A DNA stretch of 64,000 bases from Klebsiella pneumoniae (GTDB lineage Bacteria > Verrucomicrobiota > Verrucomicrobiia > Limisphaerales > SXTU01). A model generated the notes under the pieces. The model was given only the letters and a program-made list of their open reading frames with translations, searched no databases and was not told the DNA's origin. Both the position numbers and the translations under genes were made by a program. Of this stretch, positions 34,588-44,525 are shown in pieces. Position 1 is the first letter of the stretch. Every line of letters begins with the position of its first letter. The stretch spans positions 1 to 64,000 of the forward strand of contig CALQJI020000009.1 of the NCBI GenBank assembly GCA_943330855.2, given 5' to 3'.

Positions 34588-35781
34588 ATGTTGAATCGTC
34601 GCAACCTCCTCACCGCCCTCGCCCCCGCCGCTGCCGCTGCCGCCAGCATCGCCTTGCCGCGGACCCTCGCCGCTGCGGACGCCGTGGTGGCCAGCGTCGC
34701 GGACCGCACGAGTTCCATCCGCATCACCAAGCTCACCGCCACGCCGATGCAGCGGAAGGTCTATCTCAAGATCGAGACCAACCACGGCGTCACCGGCTGG
34801 GGCGAGATTGACCAACTGGAGCCTTACGTGGCCGCGCTGCTGGCGAGGTCGCTCTTCGAGCTGCTCAACGGCGAGAACCCCACGCGCATCGAGTATCTCT
34901 GGCAGAAGATTTACCGCTCGCACCGCGATATGCGCGGCGGGCCGTTCATGACGCACACGCTGGCGGGCATTGACATGGCGCTGTGGGACATCGCTGGGAA
35001 ACTCTGGGGCGTGCCCATGTATCGGCTGCTCGGCGGCCCCACGCGCGACAAGGTCCGCGTGTATCCATCCGCGACGGCGACGAAGGTGGGCGCGGGGCCG
35101 GAGGAGTTCTCCGGCACACCCGCCGACATGGAGCGGCACGTCCGAAACATCGCGAATGCCCGCAAGCAAGTCGGCCCCGCGGGCATGGTGATGTTCGACG
35201 CGCACTGCGCGCTGCCACCGCCCTTCCTCATCCAGCTCGCCGGTGCGATTCAGCCTTATGACGTGACCTACATCGAGGAGCCCGCCGTGCCGGGGAACAT
35301 CGAGGTCTTCAAGCGCATCAAGCAGCACGTCAAAATCCCGCTGGCCATCGGCGAGCAGGCGCGGACGATTTGGGACGTGATTCCTTACTTGCAGGAACGC
35401 ATTGGCGACTTCCTCCAAGTGGACATGGCGCACACGGGCGGCCCCTCACAGCTCCTGAAGATCGCGATGCTCGGCGAGGCTTACCACGTCCCCATCGCGC
35501 CGCACTCCGTCACAACGGACTTGGGGATGTCCGCCAGCTTGCACGTCTCCGCGTCCGTGCCGCTCTTCCTCATCCACGAGTATTACCCGAGCATCACGCC
35601 GAAGGATTTGATTCGGAAAACCTGGGAGGTCGACAAGGACGGCTACGCCTCGCTGCCCACCGGCGTCGGGTTGGGCTGTGAAGTGAACGAGGCGCGGCTC
35701 GACGAACTCTCGAAGCAGCCCTCGAAGCCGGAGTGGCCCACGCGCGGCCGGCTCAAGGACGGCTCCATCGCGGACTACTGA
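34588..35781 (+). CDS. Exported mandelate racemase/muconate lactonizing (enolase superfamily) protein
   Basis: The 397-residue protein starts with an RRNLLTALAPAAAAAA leader, likely Tat. N-terminal capping domain LTATPMQRKVYLKIETNHGVTGWGEIDQLEPYV is followed by the barrel with AGIDMALWDIAGKLWGVPMYRLLGG, acidic metal ligands MVMFDAHCAL, YIEEPAVPGNIE and IGEQARTIWD, and the His block VPIAPHSVTTDLG. It fits sugar-acid dehydratases (mannonate/gluconate-type) in this superfamily; the exact substrate cannot be read. It is the third gene of the propeller-phosphoesterase operon, 40 bp after the second. Confidence 0.9.
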   Translation: MLNRRNLLTALAPAAAAAASIALPRTLAAADAVVASVADRTSSIRITKLTATPMQRKVYLKIETNHGVTGWGEIDQLEPYVAALLARSLFELLNGENPTRIEYLWQKIYRSHRDMRGGPFMTHTLAGIDMALWDIAGKLWGVPMYRLLGGPTRDKVRVYPSATATKVGAGPEEFSGTPADMERHVRNIANARKQVGPAGMVMFDAHCALPPPFLIQLAGAIQPYDVTYIEEPAVPGNIEVFKRIKQHVKIPLAIGEQARTIWDVIPYLQERIGDFLQVDMAHTGGPSQLLKIAMLGEAYHVPIAPHSVTTDLGMSASLHVSASVPLFLIHEYYPSITPKDLIRKTWEVDKDGYASLPTGVGLGCEVNEARLDELSKQPSKPEWPTRGRLKDGSIADY

Positions 35782-35895
35782 GCTGAACGGCCTTGCCTGG
35801 CGGGCATTGCGCGCTCAAGTCTAGCCCGCTCTTGCCGACTCCATGTCCGTGCCGCCGGAGGAAATCAGGTCACCCGATTCCATCGGCCGGAGGAA

Positions 35896-36360
35896 ATGCT
35901 GAAAGTCAAAGATACGTTGCGCTCCACTGTGAACCTGACCTTCGATGGTCGGGTCATTAAGGAGTTCCATGACCCCAATGCCACGGCGCGCTTCACCAAC
36001 GAGGTGCGCGTGCTGCGTCACCTCGAGTCGCGCGGCTGCAAGTTGGTGCCCCGACTGCTGGCGGCCGACTCGCAGACCCTGCGGCTCGTCATCACCAGTT
36101 TCGGCTGCGTGGTGGAACATCTGGATACGGAACGGATGGACACCTTGTTCGCGGAGCTGGAGGACTATCCCGACAAGCGCAACGTGATTGACCGCGCAGC
36201 GGACGGGCGGTTCTGCGCGATCGATTTTGAGCTAGCCACCCTCCTCCCGGGTTTTGAACACTCCCAACGTCATGCATCACCCACCACGGGACACCCCTAT
36301 CGCCGGGCAACTGAACTGGTCCGGGCACACGGACCGCGGCAAAGTGCGGCCCAACAATGA
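35896..36360 (+). CDS. Small protein-kinase-like protein lacking the HxD loop
   Basis: The 154-residue product starts at ATG 35896 behind a strong GGAGG four bases upstream. It resembles small bacterial kinase-fold proteins: LRSTVNLTFDGRVIKEFHDP (lysine-bearing strand), NEVRVLRHLESRGCKLVPRLLA (helix C), then ELEDYPDKRNVIDRAADGRFCAIDFELATLLPG. The Asn of the catalytic loop and the DFE metal-binding Asp are present, but the HxD residues that should precede PDKRN are missing, as if 5-6 codons were deleted. The last 30 residues overlap the next gene by 89 bp and look like read-through. It may be a regulator of, or partner to, the adjacent PP2C phosphatase. Confidence 0.65.
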   Translation: MLKVKDTLRSTVNLTFDGRVIKEFHDPNATARFTNEVRVLRHLESRGCKLVPRLLAADSQTLRLVITSFGCVVEHLDTERMDTLFAELEDYPDKRNVIDRAADGRFCAIDFELATLLPGFEHSQRHASPTTGHPYRRATELVRAHGPRQSAAQQ

Positions 36361-37117
36361 GGATGCCTTTCTGGCTCTGCGCTTCGGTGGGCGGGAGATT
36401 CATCATCTTGGAAAATATGGGTCCGATGCGACGCACACGACGGACTTTGCCTTTGCGGTGAGCGATGGCATGGGCGGGGCCAACGCGGGCGAATTCGCCA
36501 GTCGCATCGCGGTGGATAAAATCGCGAAGCTGCTCCCGCGTTCGTTCCAGCAATCCGCCGCCGGGCTGGGCTCGGGGTTTGGAGATGTGCTTCCCGAGCT
36601 GTTCGCTCAAGTCCACCGCGCGCTGGTCTACCAGGGCGAGAGCTACGACGAATGCCGGGGGATGGAAGCGACGTTGAGCCTGTGCTGGTTCACCCCGGGC
36701 TGGATGTATTTTGGCCACATCGGCGACAGCCGGATTTACTACCTGCCCGCACGCGGCGGCGCTCTCCGGCAACTCAGTGAGGACGACACGCACGTGGGCT
36801 GGCTCTTCCGCAACGGCCAGATCAACGAACGCGAAGCTCGCAACCATCCACGGCGAAACGTGCTCCAAAAAGCATTGGGCGGCGGTAACCAATTTGTGGA
36901 CCCGCAGGTGGGCGCAGTAGCCTACGCGCCGGGGGACATTTTCCTCCTCTGCACCGATGGACTGACCGAGGGGCTTTACCCGCACCACCTCGTCGACCTA
37001 TTGCGCCCGCCCGTGTGCGCCACCGTGGGCATCGACACGGCGCGTGGCTTGGTGGACGCGGCCTTGGCAAACGACGGTCGCGACAACACAACGGCACTGG
37101 TGATTCAGGCGGCCTAA
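36272..37117 (+). CDS. PP2C-family serine/threonine phosphatase
   Basis: The 281-residue product from ATG 36272 (alternative TTG 36254) carries all PPM motifs: SGHTDRGKVRPNNEDAFL, AVSDGMGGANAGEFAS, FGHIGDSRIYYLP, LLCTDGLTEGLYP and NDGRDNTTALVI. It dephosphorylates Ser/Thr residues with two metal ions, in the cytoplasm. It overlaps the kinase-like gene by 89 bp, so the pair is almost certainly co-expressed. The overlap is longer than normal because the kinase-like frame seems to have lost its usual stop. Confidence 0.9.
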   Translation: MHHPPRDTPIAGQLNWSGHTDRGKVRPNNEDAFLALRFGGREIHHLGKYGSDATHTTDFAFAVSDGMGGANAGEFASRIAVDKIAKLLPRSFQQSAAGLGSGFGDVLPELFAQVHRALVYQGESYDECRGMEATLSLCWFTPGWMYFGHIGDSRIYYLPARGGALRQLSEDDTHVGWLFRNGQINEREARNHPRRNVLQKALGGGNQFVDPQVGAVAYAPGDIFLLCTDGLTEGLYPHHLVDLLRPPVCATVGIDTARGLVDAALANDGRDNTTALVIQAA

Positions 37118-37238
37118 ACAAGGCAGGACCGGGAACGGCCACACCCGCCGGGAGTTGGCCGCCAATCGACATGCGCTTCAACGGCACCGCCCTCCGCTAC
37201 GATTGACCATCCGCCACCGTCGCTGCACTCTCTCGCCC

Positions 37239-37868
37239 ATGAAACACCCGCTGACACAGCTCCTCGCCCGCTTCACCTGCGCCGCCATCTTGTCCGCCGC
37301 GCTGCTCGCGCCGGCGGCCGACGCACCGCTCAAGCCCGATGACAAAGGCTTCATCCGCGATTGGCTCCTGCTCGCCCCCATCCCGCTGGCCGGTGAGAAC
37401 ACGGGGGGTGATGAAATCGACAAGCAGCAGGTGCCCAACGAAGCCGCCCTCAAACCCAAAGCCGGCGACGCCGTGACCGCCGGCGGCAAGGCGCTCAAAT
37501 GGCGTGCGGTGAAGGCCAAGGACTACTTCTTCGATGTGAACGAGCTCGTCGGCGGCATGAACGAAAACGTCACCGCCTACGCCGTCGCCTACGTCGTCGC
37601 GGCCAAGGAAGTCACCGGCGCGCAGTTACTCATGGGCAGCAACGACCAGGGCAAGGTCTATCTCAACGGCAAGGAAGTCGTGAAGTTCGCCGAGACCCGC
37701 ACGCTCGACCCCGACACGGAGAAGGCCACCGGCCTCACCCTCAAGGCCGGCGCGAACGTCATCGTCTTCAAGGTCATCAACGAGAACAACAACTGGCAGG
37801 GCTGCCTGCGCTTCACCGACGCCGCCGGCAAGACCCTCCCCGGCCTGACCGTCCGCCTCGCTCCCTGA
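37239..37868 (+). CDS. Exported beta-jelly-roll protein, function unknown
   Basis: The 209-residue product from ATG 37239 has a signal peptide (LLARFTCAAILSAALLAPAA). The remainder (DWLLLAPIPLAG..., YVVAAKEVTGAQLLMGSNDQ-GKVYLNGKEVVKF...GLTLKAGANVIVFKVINENNNWQGCLRF) looks like the galactose-binding/NPCBM-like sandwich that gives carbohydrate-binding modules to many Verrucomicrobial hydrolases, but here it stands alone. It lies 121 bp downstream of the phosphatase. Codons upstream to 37155 are not supported. Confidence 0.72.
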   Translation: MKHPLTQLLARFTCAAILSAALLAPAADAPLKPDDKGFIRDWLLLAPIPLAGENTGGDEIDKQQVPNEAALKPKAGDAVTAGGKALKWRAVKAKDYFFDVNELVGGMNENVTAYAVAYVVAAKEVTGAQLLMGSNDQGKVYLNGKEVVKFAETRTLDPDTEKATGLTLKAGANVIVFKVINENNNWQGCLRFTDAAGKTLPGLTVRLAP

Positions 37869-38034
37869 GCCGGAGCGCCCGCTTCCAAGCCAACTTTGAT
37901 GGCGAAGCCGGGAGCCTGGTGGCAGGCTGGACGTTCGGGCTGAAGTGGCATCGCGCTAGCGGTGTCTCTCCGGCGCCACCACCCTTGAACTGACTCTTGA
38001 GCCCTGACCGCAAACGCAACTGAACCATTCCATC

Positions 38035-38427
38035 ATGAGTGTTAAAACAGCCGGCTATCTCATCCTCTACGGGGGCTTCCTCATCGTGTGCGGGGCGCTG
38101 GGATATGGGTCGAACCCGGAGAAGGCCAAGACCGCGCTGATGTCAGGCGGCACTTTTGGCGCGCTCTCGATTTTGTGGGGCGTGCTGGGCGCCCGGGGCC
38201 TTGGTTGGAGTTTGGGGGCGGCGAAAGTGACCACCGGGCTGCTCACTCTGGTGTTTGCTTGGCGGGCAAGCGTCGGTTGGAAGGCGGTCATCGCCGGCAA
38301 CTCGGACAAGCTCTTCGCCGCGAGTTTGATCACGGCGATGCTCGTGGGATCCGGGGTGATGCTGGTGCTGCTTCAGCTAGGCCGTGAGACGCCGGACGAC
38401 AAACCGCCGGGTGACCCATCGGCCTGA
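38035..38427 (+). CDS. TMEM14-like small integral membrane protein
   Basis: The 130-residue product has about four hydrophobic segments (GYLILYGGFLIVCGALGYG, LMSGGTFGALSILWGVLGA, VTTGLLTLVFAWRAS, ASLITAMLVGSGVMLVLLQL) and a hydrophilic Pro/Asp tail. Gly-rich pairs and the GYGSNPEKAKTALMSGGTFG block resemble the TMEM14/UPF0136 family. The function is unknown. It converges with ruvB, with 56 bp between the stops. Confidence 0.65.
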   Translation: MSVKTAGYLILYGGFLIVCGALGYGSNPEKAKTALMSGGTFGALSILWGVLGARGLGWSLGAAKVTTGLLTLVFAWRASVGWKAVIAGNSDKLFAASLITAMLVGSGVMLVLLQLGRETPDDKPPGDPSA

Positions 38428-38483
38428 ATCTATTTCGGCGTTCGGGCGTAAAATCCGTCTCCTGACCTCGGCGTCGACGCGGC

Positions 38484-39500
38484 TCAGAGCAAGCTGGCTT
38501 GGCGTCCGGTGTTCGGCTTCAACCCCAGTTTCTTGTAGCTCAACTCAGTCGCCACGCGGCCCTGCGGCGTGCGCTGGAGGTAGCCTTCCATGATGAGGTA
38601 AGGCTCATAGACTTCCTCAATCGTGTCCGACTCCTCGCCCACAGCGACGGCGAGGGAACTCACGCCCACCGGCCCGCCGCCGAACTTCACGATGACCGCC
38701 TCGAGGATGCGCTTGTCCATTTCATCGAGGCCGTTCTGGTCGATCTCCAGCATGGCGAGGGCCTTGTCCGCGACGAGTTCGGTGATGCGGCCGTCGTGGC
38801 GGACTTGGGCGTAGTCGCGCACGCGGCGGAGGAGATTGTTCGCGATGCGGGGCGTGCCGCGGCTGCGCCGGGCGATTTCGTGCGCGCCCGTCTCGTCAAT
38901 CTCCACGTTCAACAAGCGCGCGGAACGGACGACGATCTTCTGAATCTGCGCGACCTCGTAGTAATCCAGCCGCTCGCGCATGCCGAAGCGCGTGAGCAGC
39001 GGCGCGGAGAGCAGGCCGCTGCGGGTGGTCGCGCCGATGAGCGTGAAGCGCGGGAGGTTCAGCCGCACGCTGCGCGCGTTCGGCCCCTGGTCGATGATGA
39101 TGTCCAACTTGAAATCCTCCATCGCCGGGTAGAGATACTCCTCGATGGTCTTTTGCAGCCGGTGGATTTCATCAATGAAGAGCACGTCACCCTCCTCGAG
39201 ATTCGTGAGCAGGCCGGCGAGGTCGGCGGCCTTCTCGATGGTCGGGCCGCTGGTGGCCTTGACGTTCGCGCCCATCGCCTTCGCTAGGATGTTTGCGATG
39301 GTCGTTTTGCCGAGACCGGGCGGGCCGCTGAGGAGGATGTGGTCGAGCGCTTCGCCGCGTTGGCGGGCAGCTTGCACGGAGATTTCGAGTCGCTCCTTGA
39401 CCTTCGCCTGCCCGGTGAAGTCCGCGAACACGGACGGGCGCAGCGTCGTTTCCAGCGCCGACTCGGGATTGTTGAGGGTGGCAAGCGGTCGGTCGGTCAT
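38484..39500 (-). CDS. ruvB: Holliday junction branch migration DNA helicase RuvB
   Basis: The 338-residue AAA+ motor drives branch migration with RuvA during recombination repair. From ATG 39500 all motifs are present: [16 protein letters not shown], Walker [11 protein letters not shown], Walker [12 protein letters not shown], sensor [46 protein letters not shown] and a C-terminal DNA-binding winged helix ending [21 protein letters not shown] sequence. The frame to 39641 upstream overlaps the start region of the M6 protease and is not used. ruvA and ruvC are not in this window. Confidence 0.97.
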   Translation of the reverse strand: MTDRPLATLNNPESALETTLRPSVFADFTGQAKVKERLEISVQAARQRGEALDHILLSGPPGLGKTTIANILAKAMGANVKATSGPTIEKAADLAGLLTNLEEGDVLFIDEIHRLQKTIEEYLYPAMEDFKLDIIIDQGPNARSVRLNLPRFTLIGATTRSGLLSAPLLTRFGMRERLDYYEVAQIQKIVVRSARLLNVEIDETGAHEIARRSRGTPRIANNLLRRVRDYAQVRHDGRITELVADKALAMLEIDQNGLDEMDKRILEAVIVKFGGGPVGVSSLAVAVGEESDTIEEVYEPYLIMEGYLQRTPQGRVATELSYKKLGLKPNTGRQASLL

Positions 39501-39661
39501 CGTGAAAAGGATGCGAGAGCGCACGCGGGAGCGGCAAGGGGAAAGGCGGATTGAGGAGGCAAAGCGCACGTAGGCCGCGTTCATGCCAAACGAGTCCAGA
39601 CTTCCCTGTAGTGTGTTCTCCCAGCTACCCAACAAAGCCACGCTGCGGTAAATACATTGCC

Positions 39662-42600
39662 ATGACAGCAGCCACTGCCTGCTCCCGCCTCAGAAGCCTC
39701 CTGCGCCTCGCGCTTTTGGTGTGCGCCTCGTTGGTTGCCGCGGAAGTTCAGGCCGCCACCCCGCCCGCAACTTGGACCACCGGTCACAAGAAGGTGCTCA
39801 TCATCCCGGTGCGCTTCACGGACCAGAACGGGCCGTCGGATGTGCCGAACGCGCAGGGCTACCGTTCCGGCTGGGGGGAGATGACGAACGGCACCACGGC
39901 CGCCGCGCTCAATGCCTTCTTCCAGCGCTCATCCTACGGGAAGCTTTCGATGGAGTTCACCGTGCTGCCGGAAATCAATCTGGGCGTCAGCTACACGGTT
40001 TACAACGCGACCTACGGAACCAGCGGCTTTTCCAAGTTCGCCGCGTGGGAAGAACCCGGATCCTTCGCCGACGACGTGCGGTCGAAGGCTCGGCAGGTGG
40101 GCATCGCCGCCGGGCAGGCCGCGCTTTACGACTCGGACAACTACGACCTCGACTTCCTCTTCTGCGGTTTCATCCCCGGCCAAGGCACGCTCGCGTCGGG
40201 CCGCGCGCACGGCAAAGGCGTCTTCGGCACGACGAGCCTCGCGCTGGCGCATGAGTTCGGCCACAACTTCGGCCTCGCGCACGCGAACGGCATTTCGCGC
40301 AGCACGTTCCACTCGCAGCTCAAGAGCGGGACGTTCTTCACGGACCCTTACGGCGATGTCTTCGACCTGATGGGCTGGAAGAACACGGCGCCCGTCCCGC
40401 TCGTGCCCGACCGCGATGTGAACCCGTTTTGGAAGTGGCAGATGGGCTGGCTGCCCGACGCAAACATCGCCACGCCCGCCGTGTCGGGCACGTATCGCAT
40501 CCACGCGTTCGACCAACCCGCGCTCGAAGCCGGCAAGAACTACGCCCTCCGCGTCGTGCGCGACCCGAGCCGCGTTTACTGGTTCAGCTATCGCGCGAGC
40601 ATCACAAACGAGGAGAGCCTCTGGTCGAACAACGGCCTCGAAGTCCGCATCGGCGGCGAGTCGGTCCCGGCCACGGGCGGCCACACCACATTGTTCGACA
40701 TGACGCCCGGCAGCCGTGGCCTCGCGAACATCCCGAGCGTGACGAACAATCCTTACGCGACGCTCTACGACGCCCCGCTCGCCATCGGCCGCACTTACTC
40801 CGATAACGAAGCGAACCTCCACGTCACGCCGGTCAAGAAAGCCGGCACCGCGCCGGAGTCGCTCGATGTCGTGCTGAACTACGGCCCGTTCCCCGGCAAC
40901 AGCGCGCCTACCGCGTCCATCTCGCCCGCCACACTCACGCTCGCGGCGGGCGTCGCGCAGACCTTCACCGCGACCGCTTCCGACGCGAACGGCGACACGC
41001 TCGCCTACTACTGGGAGTTCGATGACCCCGACGCGCTGGGCGGCACCGCGGCGGGCAACACGAATCCCGACGCGCGCCTCTCCACGCAAGGCAGTCACAC
41101 CTGGACGCGCAGCGGAACTTTCCTCGCCCGCTGCACCGTGACCGACATGAAGGGCGGCAAAACCATCGCCTCCGCCACCCTGACCATCACGGGCGGGATG
41201 ACTGCGCTGCGCACCATCACCGGCGTGGTGAAAGACGAGAACGGCAACCCACTCGCTGGGGCAGTCGTGAATAATTACAAGGGCAGCAACCCCAACTTCG
41301 TGCGCTACGGCGCCACTAACTTTGTCGGTGCCAGTGAAACGGCGGCGGACGGAAAATACGTTGTGCACGTCCCCGCCGGCATCACTGGCACCTTCTACTT
41401 GAACGTCCTGCACCAAGGCTTCGTGTTCACCTGCACCCCTGCGGGTGGTGCGGTAGGCGTTTACTCGGCCAGCGTGGCGAACGTGGACTTCACCCGCGTC
41501 CGCACCAACCGCACCGTTTCCGGCGGCATCTATATCGCCGGGCGCGGCTACAACCCCGCCACCGACGGCACTCTCACGGTCAACGTCAACGGCCAGAACA
41601 TCGCGACGGCCGGCGGCGGCTGGAGCACGACCGTCGCCGACGGCACGCCGCTCAACATCACGGCCACGGCCGGCACGGCGGGCAACTCCGTCTTCGGGAT
41701 GTTTCCGAATCCCTACGTCGCCGTGGATGACTTCAACCTGCTGCATCTGTTCCTCAACGTCGCCGGGCAGATGCCGCAAGTCGGGTTCACGTCGAGCGGC
41801 GCGACCAGCGACGACAGCGTCGGCACGGTCAACATCCCCGTGACGCTCACGCTGCCGCCCGGGTCGAACTCATGGCCGGCGAATCAGTTCCTTGTTTACT
41901 GGTTGGACCCGAGCGGCACGGCGGAATACGGCGTGGACTACAAAGCGGCTGGCGGCAGCATCAACTTCACTGGCGGCCAGGTCCCGACGCCCTACTTGAT
42001 TCCGCTCAAGCTTCTCCCCACCGGCGAACCGAAGAACAAAACCGTCGTCATCAAGCTGGGACCGGCCAGTTCCATCGTGAACATGGGGCCAATCACCACC
42101 TTCACCTACACCATCACGAATGCGCCCGCGCTGCCGCCCAACGCCGGCGTCATCCAGTTCGCGCAAGCCAGCTACTCCGTAGCCGAGTCCGCTGGCACCG
42201 TGACGCTGGTCGCCACGCGCACCGGCAGCAGCAGCGGCTCCGCCTCGGGCTACTACCGCACCGCCAACGGCACCGCCACGGCTGGGCAAGACTACACGCC
42301 CACCACCAACTTCGTGACCTGGCTCGATGGTGACACGGCGAACAAGAACGTGGTCCTCACCATCCTGAACGACGCAGTGGTGGAGTCCGCCGAGACGTTC
42401 ACTGTGATGTTCTTCACGAACACCATCGGGGCCACCCTCGGCGCACAGTTCACCGCCACCGTGACCCTTCTCGACGATGATGCTCCCCCCGTGTCCACGG
42501 TTCCGAACCGCCGCCCGCAAGCGCAGCCGCAATGCCTGCTCGTCGTGTTGAACACCGCCACACCCATCAGCCTCGCCGGCCGTGATGGCGACGGCGACCC

Positions 42601-43258
42601 GCTGACCTACCGCATCACCGTCGCGCCGACGCGCGGCGGGCTGTCCGGCACCGCGCCCAATCTGACCTACACGCCGAACACCAACGTCTCCGGACCGGAC
42701 TACTTCTGCTTCGTAGCGAACGACGGGAAGACTGATTCGCAGCCGGCGGTGGTGACGCTCGCCATCAACTCCAGCGCGAATACACCGCCCGTTGTGACGC
42801 TGCTCACGCCGGCGACCAACTCCTGGTTCGTCCGCCCCACGAACCTCGTGCTCACCGCGACCGCATCGGACACCGATGGCATTTACGCCGTGGAGTTTTA
42901 CGAAGGCACCAACGCGCTCGCGCAGTTGTTCACTCCGCCCTTCACCTTCACTTGGACCAACCCTCCGCCCGGCACCTACACGCTCCTCGCGAAAGCCTAC
43001 GACGCGGGCGGCCGACGTGGCCTGTCCGCGCCCGCCACCATCCGCGTGCTCGGCGCGATGCCGCTGGTGAACGTGCGTCCGACGGGAGAGATGTTCCAAG
43101 TCGCCTGGCCGCTCGGCGTCAGCGGCGCGGTGCTGGAAGAATCGACGAACCTCCGGCAGTGGTCGCTCGTCACCAACGCCGTGGTAGACACCGCCACCGA
43201 GCGCACGCACAGCTTCACGCCGGGCCCCGGCCGCTACTTCCGCTTCTCGGTATGGTGA
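39662..43258 (+). CDS. Exported M6-type metalloprotease with PKD, Calx-beta and Ig-like domains
   Basis: The 1198-residue protein has a signal peptide and a metalloprotease domain whose zinc site [11 protein letters not shown] lies at about residue 197. Then come a PKD domain (about 416-510), a carboxypeptidase-regulatory-like fold ([16 protein letters not shown], about 520), two Calx-beta-type modules (about 706 and 829; [20 protein letters not shown]), a cadherin-like domain (about 950) and a bacterial Ig-like domain (about 1040). It ends with the Verrucomicrobial W-P...LEES-TNL-W block ([23 protein letters not shown]). It is probably a large secreted protease acting on external proteins. 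The start at 39662 directly precedes the signal; the frame extends to 39551. Confidence 0.9.
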   Translation: MTAATACSRLRSLLRLALLVCASLVAAEVQAATPPATWTTGHKKVLIIPVRFTDQNGPSDVPNAQGYRSGWGEMTNGTTAAALNAFFQRSSYGKLSMEFTVLPEINLGVSYTVYNATYGTSGFSKFAAWEEPGSFADDVRSKARQVGIAAGQAALYDSDNYDLDFLFCGFIPGQGTLASGRAHGKGVFGTTSLALAHEFGHNFGLAHANGISRSTFHSQLKSGTFFTDPYGDVFDLMGWKNTAPVPLVPDRDVNPFWKWQMGWLPDANIATPAVSGTYRIHAFDQPALEAGKNYALRVVRDPSRVYWFSYRASITNEESLWSNNGLEVRIGGESVPATGGHTTLFDMTPGSRGLANIPSVTNNPYATLYDAPLAIGRTYSDNEANLHVTPVKKAGTAPESLDVVLNYGPFPGNSAPTASISPATLTLAAGVAQTFTATASDANGDTLAYYWEFDDPDALGGTAAGNTNPDARLSTQGSHTWTRSGTFLARCTVTDMKGGKTIASATLTITGGMTALRTITGVVKDENGNPLAGAVVNNYKGSNPNFVRYGATNFVGASETAADGKYVVHVPAGITGTFYLNVLHQGFVFTCTPAGGAVGVYSASVANVDFTRVRTNRTVSGGIYIAGRGYNPATDGTLTVNVNGQNIATAGGGWSTTVADGTPLNITATAGTAGNSVFGMFPNPYVAVDDFNLLHLFLNVAGQMPQVGFTSSGATSDDSVGTVNIPVTLTLPPGSNSWPANQFLVYWLDPSGTAEYGVDYKAAGGSINFTGGQVPTPYLIPLKLLPTGEPKNKTVVIKLGPASSIVNMGPITTFTYTITNAPALPPNAGVIQFAQASYSVAESAGTVTLVATRTGSSSGSASGYYRTANGTATAGQDYTPTTNFVTWLDGDTANKNVVLTILNDAVVESAETFTVMFFTNTIGATLGAQFTATVTLLDDDAPPVSTVPNRRPQAQPQCLLVVLNTATPISLAGRDGDGDPLTYRITVAPTRGGLSGTAPNLTYTPNTNVSGPDYFCFVANDGKTDSQPAVVTLAINSSANTPPVVTLLTPATNSWFVRPTNLVLTATASDTDGIYAVEFYEGTNALAQLFTPPFTFTWTNPPPGTYTLLAKAYDAGGRRGLSAPATIRVLGAMPLVNVRPTGEMFQVAWPLGVSGAVLEESTNLRQWSLVTNAVVDTATERTHSFTPGPGRYFRFSVW

Positions 43259-43476
43259 GGGCGGAGGGAGAGGCCGCTGCGGACGTGGACGTCCGCACTC
43301 CACAGCGGCAGGTTCACGGGCAAGGGGGATGCCGCTTGGGCTGTTCCAACGGGATTGATTCGCGGTCGAAACGTGGGCCGAACACCGACGCCCGGAGCCG
43401 GTTGTCGCTCGGAGCTTTCCGGGATTTATCCGTGACCAGAAATGAGCCGCCAACGCCCGCGGGGGCGGGCGGCGCG

Positions 43477-44172
43477 CTATTTCACCGCCGTGACTTCACC
43501 GGGGTAAATCGTCAGGTCCACGATCTCGCCAGCGTAGAGGTTCAGCTCAGCGGGAATCTTCTCGATGATGATGGGCAGGCCCAGCTCCACGCGCGTCTGG
43601 CCAGGGGGCAGGAGCGCGCCGCGAATGGGCGCGAGCTGCGGGCTGACCTTGTCGATCGTCGCCTCGTAGGTCTTGCGGCTGCGCGCGCGCGGGCGGATGA
43701 GCACCTTCATGCCGGGCTTGGGATCAAAAGTAAGCGGCTGCCGCAGAAACGCGATGAGCCGGTCGGGGCGCGGCGCGGTGATCGTCATGATCGGCTCGCC
43801 CGCAGCGACGACGGCGTTGGTGTCACCAGGGTAGCGGTGAATCTTCGTGATGATGCCCTCGATGGGTGCGGTGAGGGGGATGGGGTTCTTCGGGTCCGCG
43901 CCGACGACGCGCGTGACGATCTGGCCGCTGGCGACCTTGGAGAAGATGCGGATGTCCTTGCTGGCCTCGGCGAGCACGCCGGGCTGCGGGCTGGACACGA
44001 TGGCGTCAATCGTCTCCGCCTCGGCGAGCAGCGTGGTGGGGCCGAGGCGCTTGGTCCACAGCACCACCGCGACGATGGCGACGATGACAAACGCCACGAT
44101 GGGCGTGTAGGTGTAGTTCAACTCGCGCAGGAGCACGGGTGACGGCGTCGGAATCTTCGGCTGCTCATCCAT
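43477..44172 (-). CDS. HlyD-like membrane fusion protein
   Basis: The 231-residue product from ATG 44172 has one N-terminal membrane helix (YTPIVAFVIVAIVAVVLW). The rest is a short adaptor: TIDAIVSSPQPGVLAEASKD, PIPLTAPIEGIITKIHRYPG-DTNAVVAAGEPIMTI (lipoyl/barrel-sandwich half-motif) and a beta-barrel region ending VDLTIYPGEVTAVK. It resembles the periplasmic adaptor of RND or type I efflux systems but lacks a long alpha-hairpin, and no transporter gene is adjacent. A GTG at 44190 is an alternative start. It converges with the M6 protease. Confidence 0.72.
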   Translation of the reverse strand: MDEQPKIPTPSPVLLRELNYTYTPIVAFVIVAIVAVVLWTKRLGPTTLLAEAETIDAIVSSPQPGVLAEASKDIRIFSKVASGQIVTRVVGADPKNPIPLTAPIEGIITKIHRYPGDTNAVVAAGEPIMTITAPRPDRLIAFLRQPLTFDPKPGMKVLIRPRARSRKTYEATIDKVSPQLAPIRGALLPPGQTRVELGLPIIIEKIPAELNLYAGEIVDLTIYPGEVTAVK

Positions 44173-44525
44173 AAATTGTGTTTTGCCCACAGTTCAAACC
44201 CTCAGCGGCCTGTCTGGGACGAGCGGAGTGTAGGGGGTCATTCGAGTGAATCAAGCCTTGTGGTGCAGAGGATTCCCGTCGGCCGTATTCGGGCACTGCC
44301 CCGGAGCGCGACACTCCGAACCGCAGCGGGTGATTCGCGCGAGAGGCGGAGTTCACAGCCCCAAGCTTCTCGCCGTTACTGCGGGTGGGACGCCCGCGCT
44401 CCGGGGCGTGGGCGGCGGATTGGAGCCACCGCGCGATGGCTCTGTGTGCGCCTGCCCGCCCGCACCGGCTAATCCTCGGCACGGCGCGCATGGACTTCCC
44501 GCGCACCGCTCCTTAACCTCTGCAG
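44173..44525. repeat. Intergenic region with a perfect inverted repeat
   Basis: No gene is visible in about 350 bp between divergent genes. The arms 44298-44310 and 44395-44407 are a perfect 13-bp inverted repeat (gccccggagcgcg type) spaced by 84 bp. This is another member of the dispersed palindrome collection. Promoters for both flanking genes must lie here but none is recognisable. Confidence 0.7.

Noticed and set aside
39929..41779. 616-codon minus-strand frame opposite the M6 protease
   Set aside because: Shadow frame, rich in Val/Arg/Gly, no domain; the protease has a full zinc motif.
43259..43476. Hairpin gcggacgt/acgtccgc after the M6 protease as a terminator
   Set aside because: The stem is short and has no T run, so it was not called as a terminator; the gap holds no gene.
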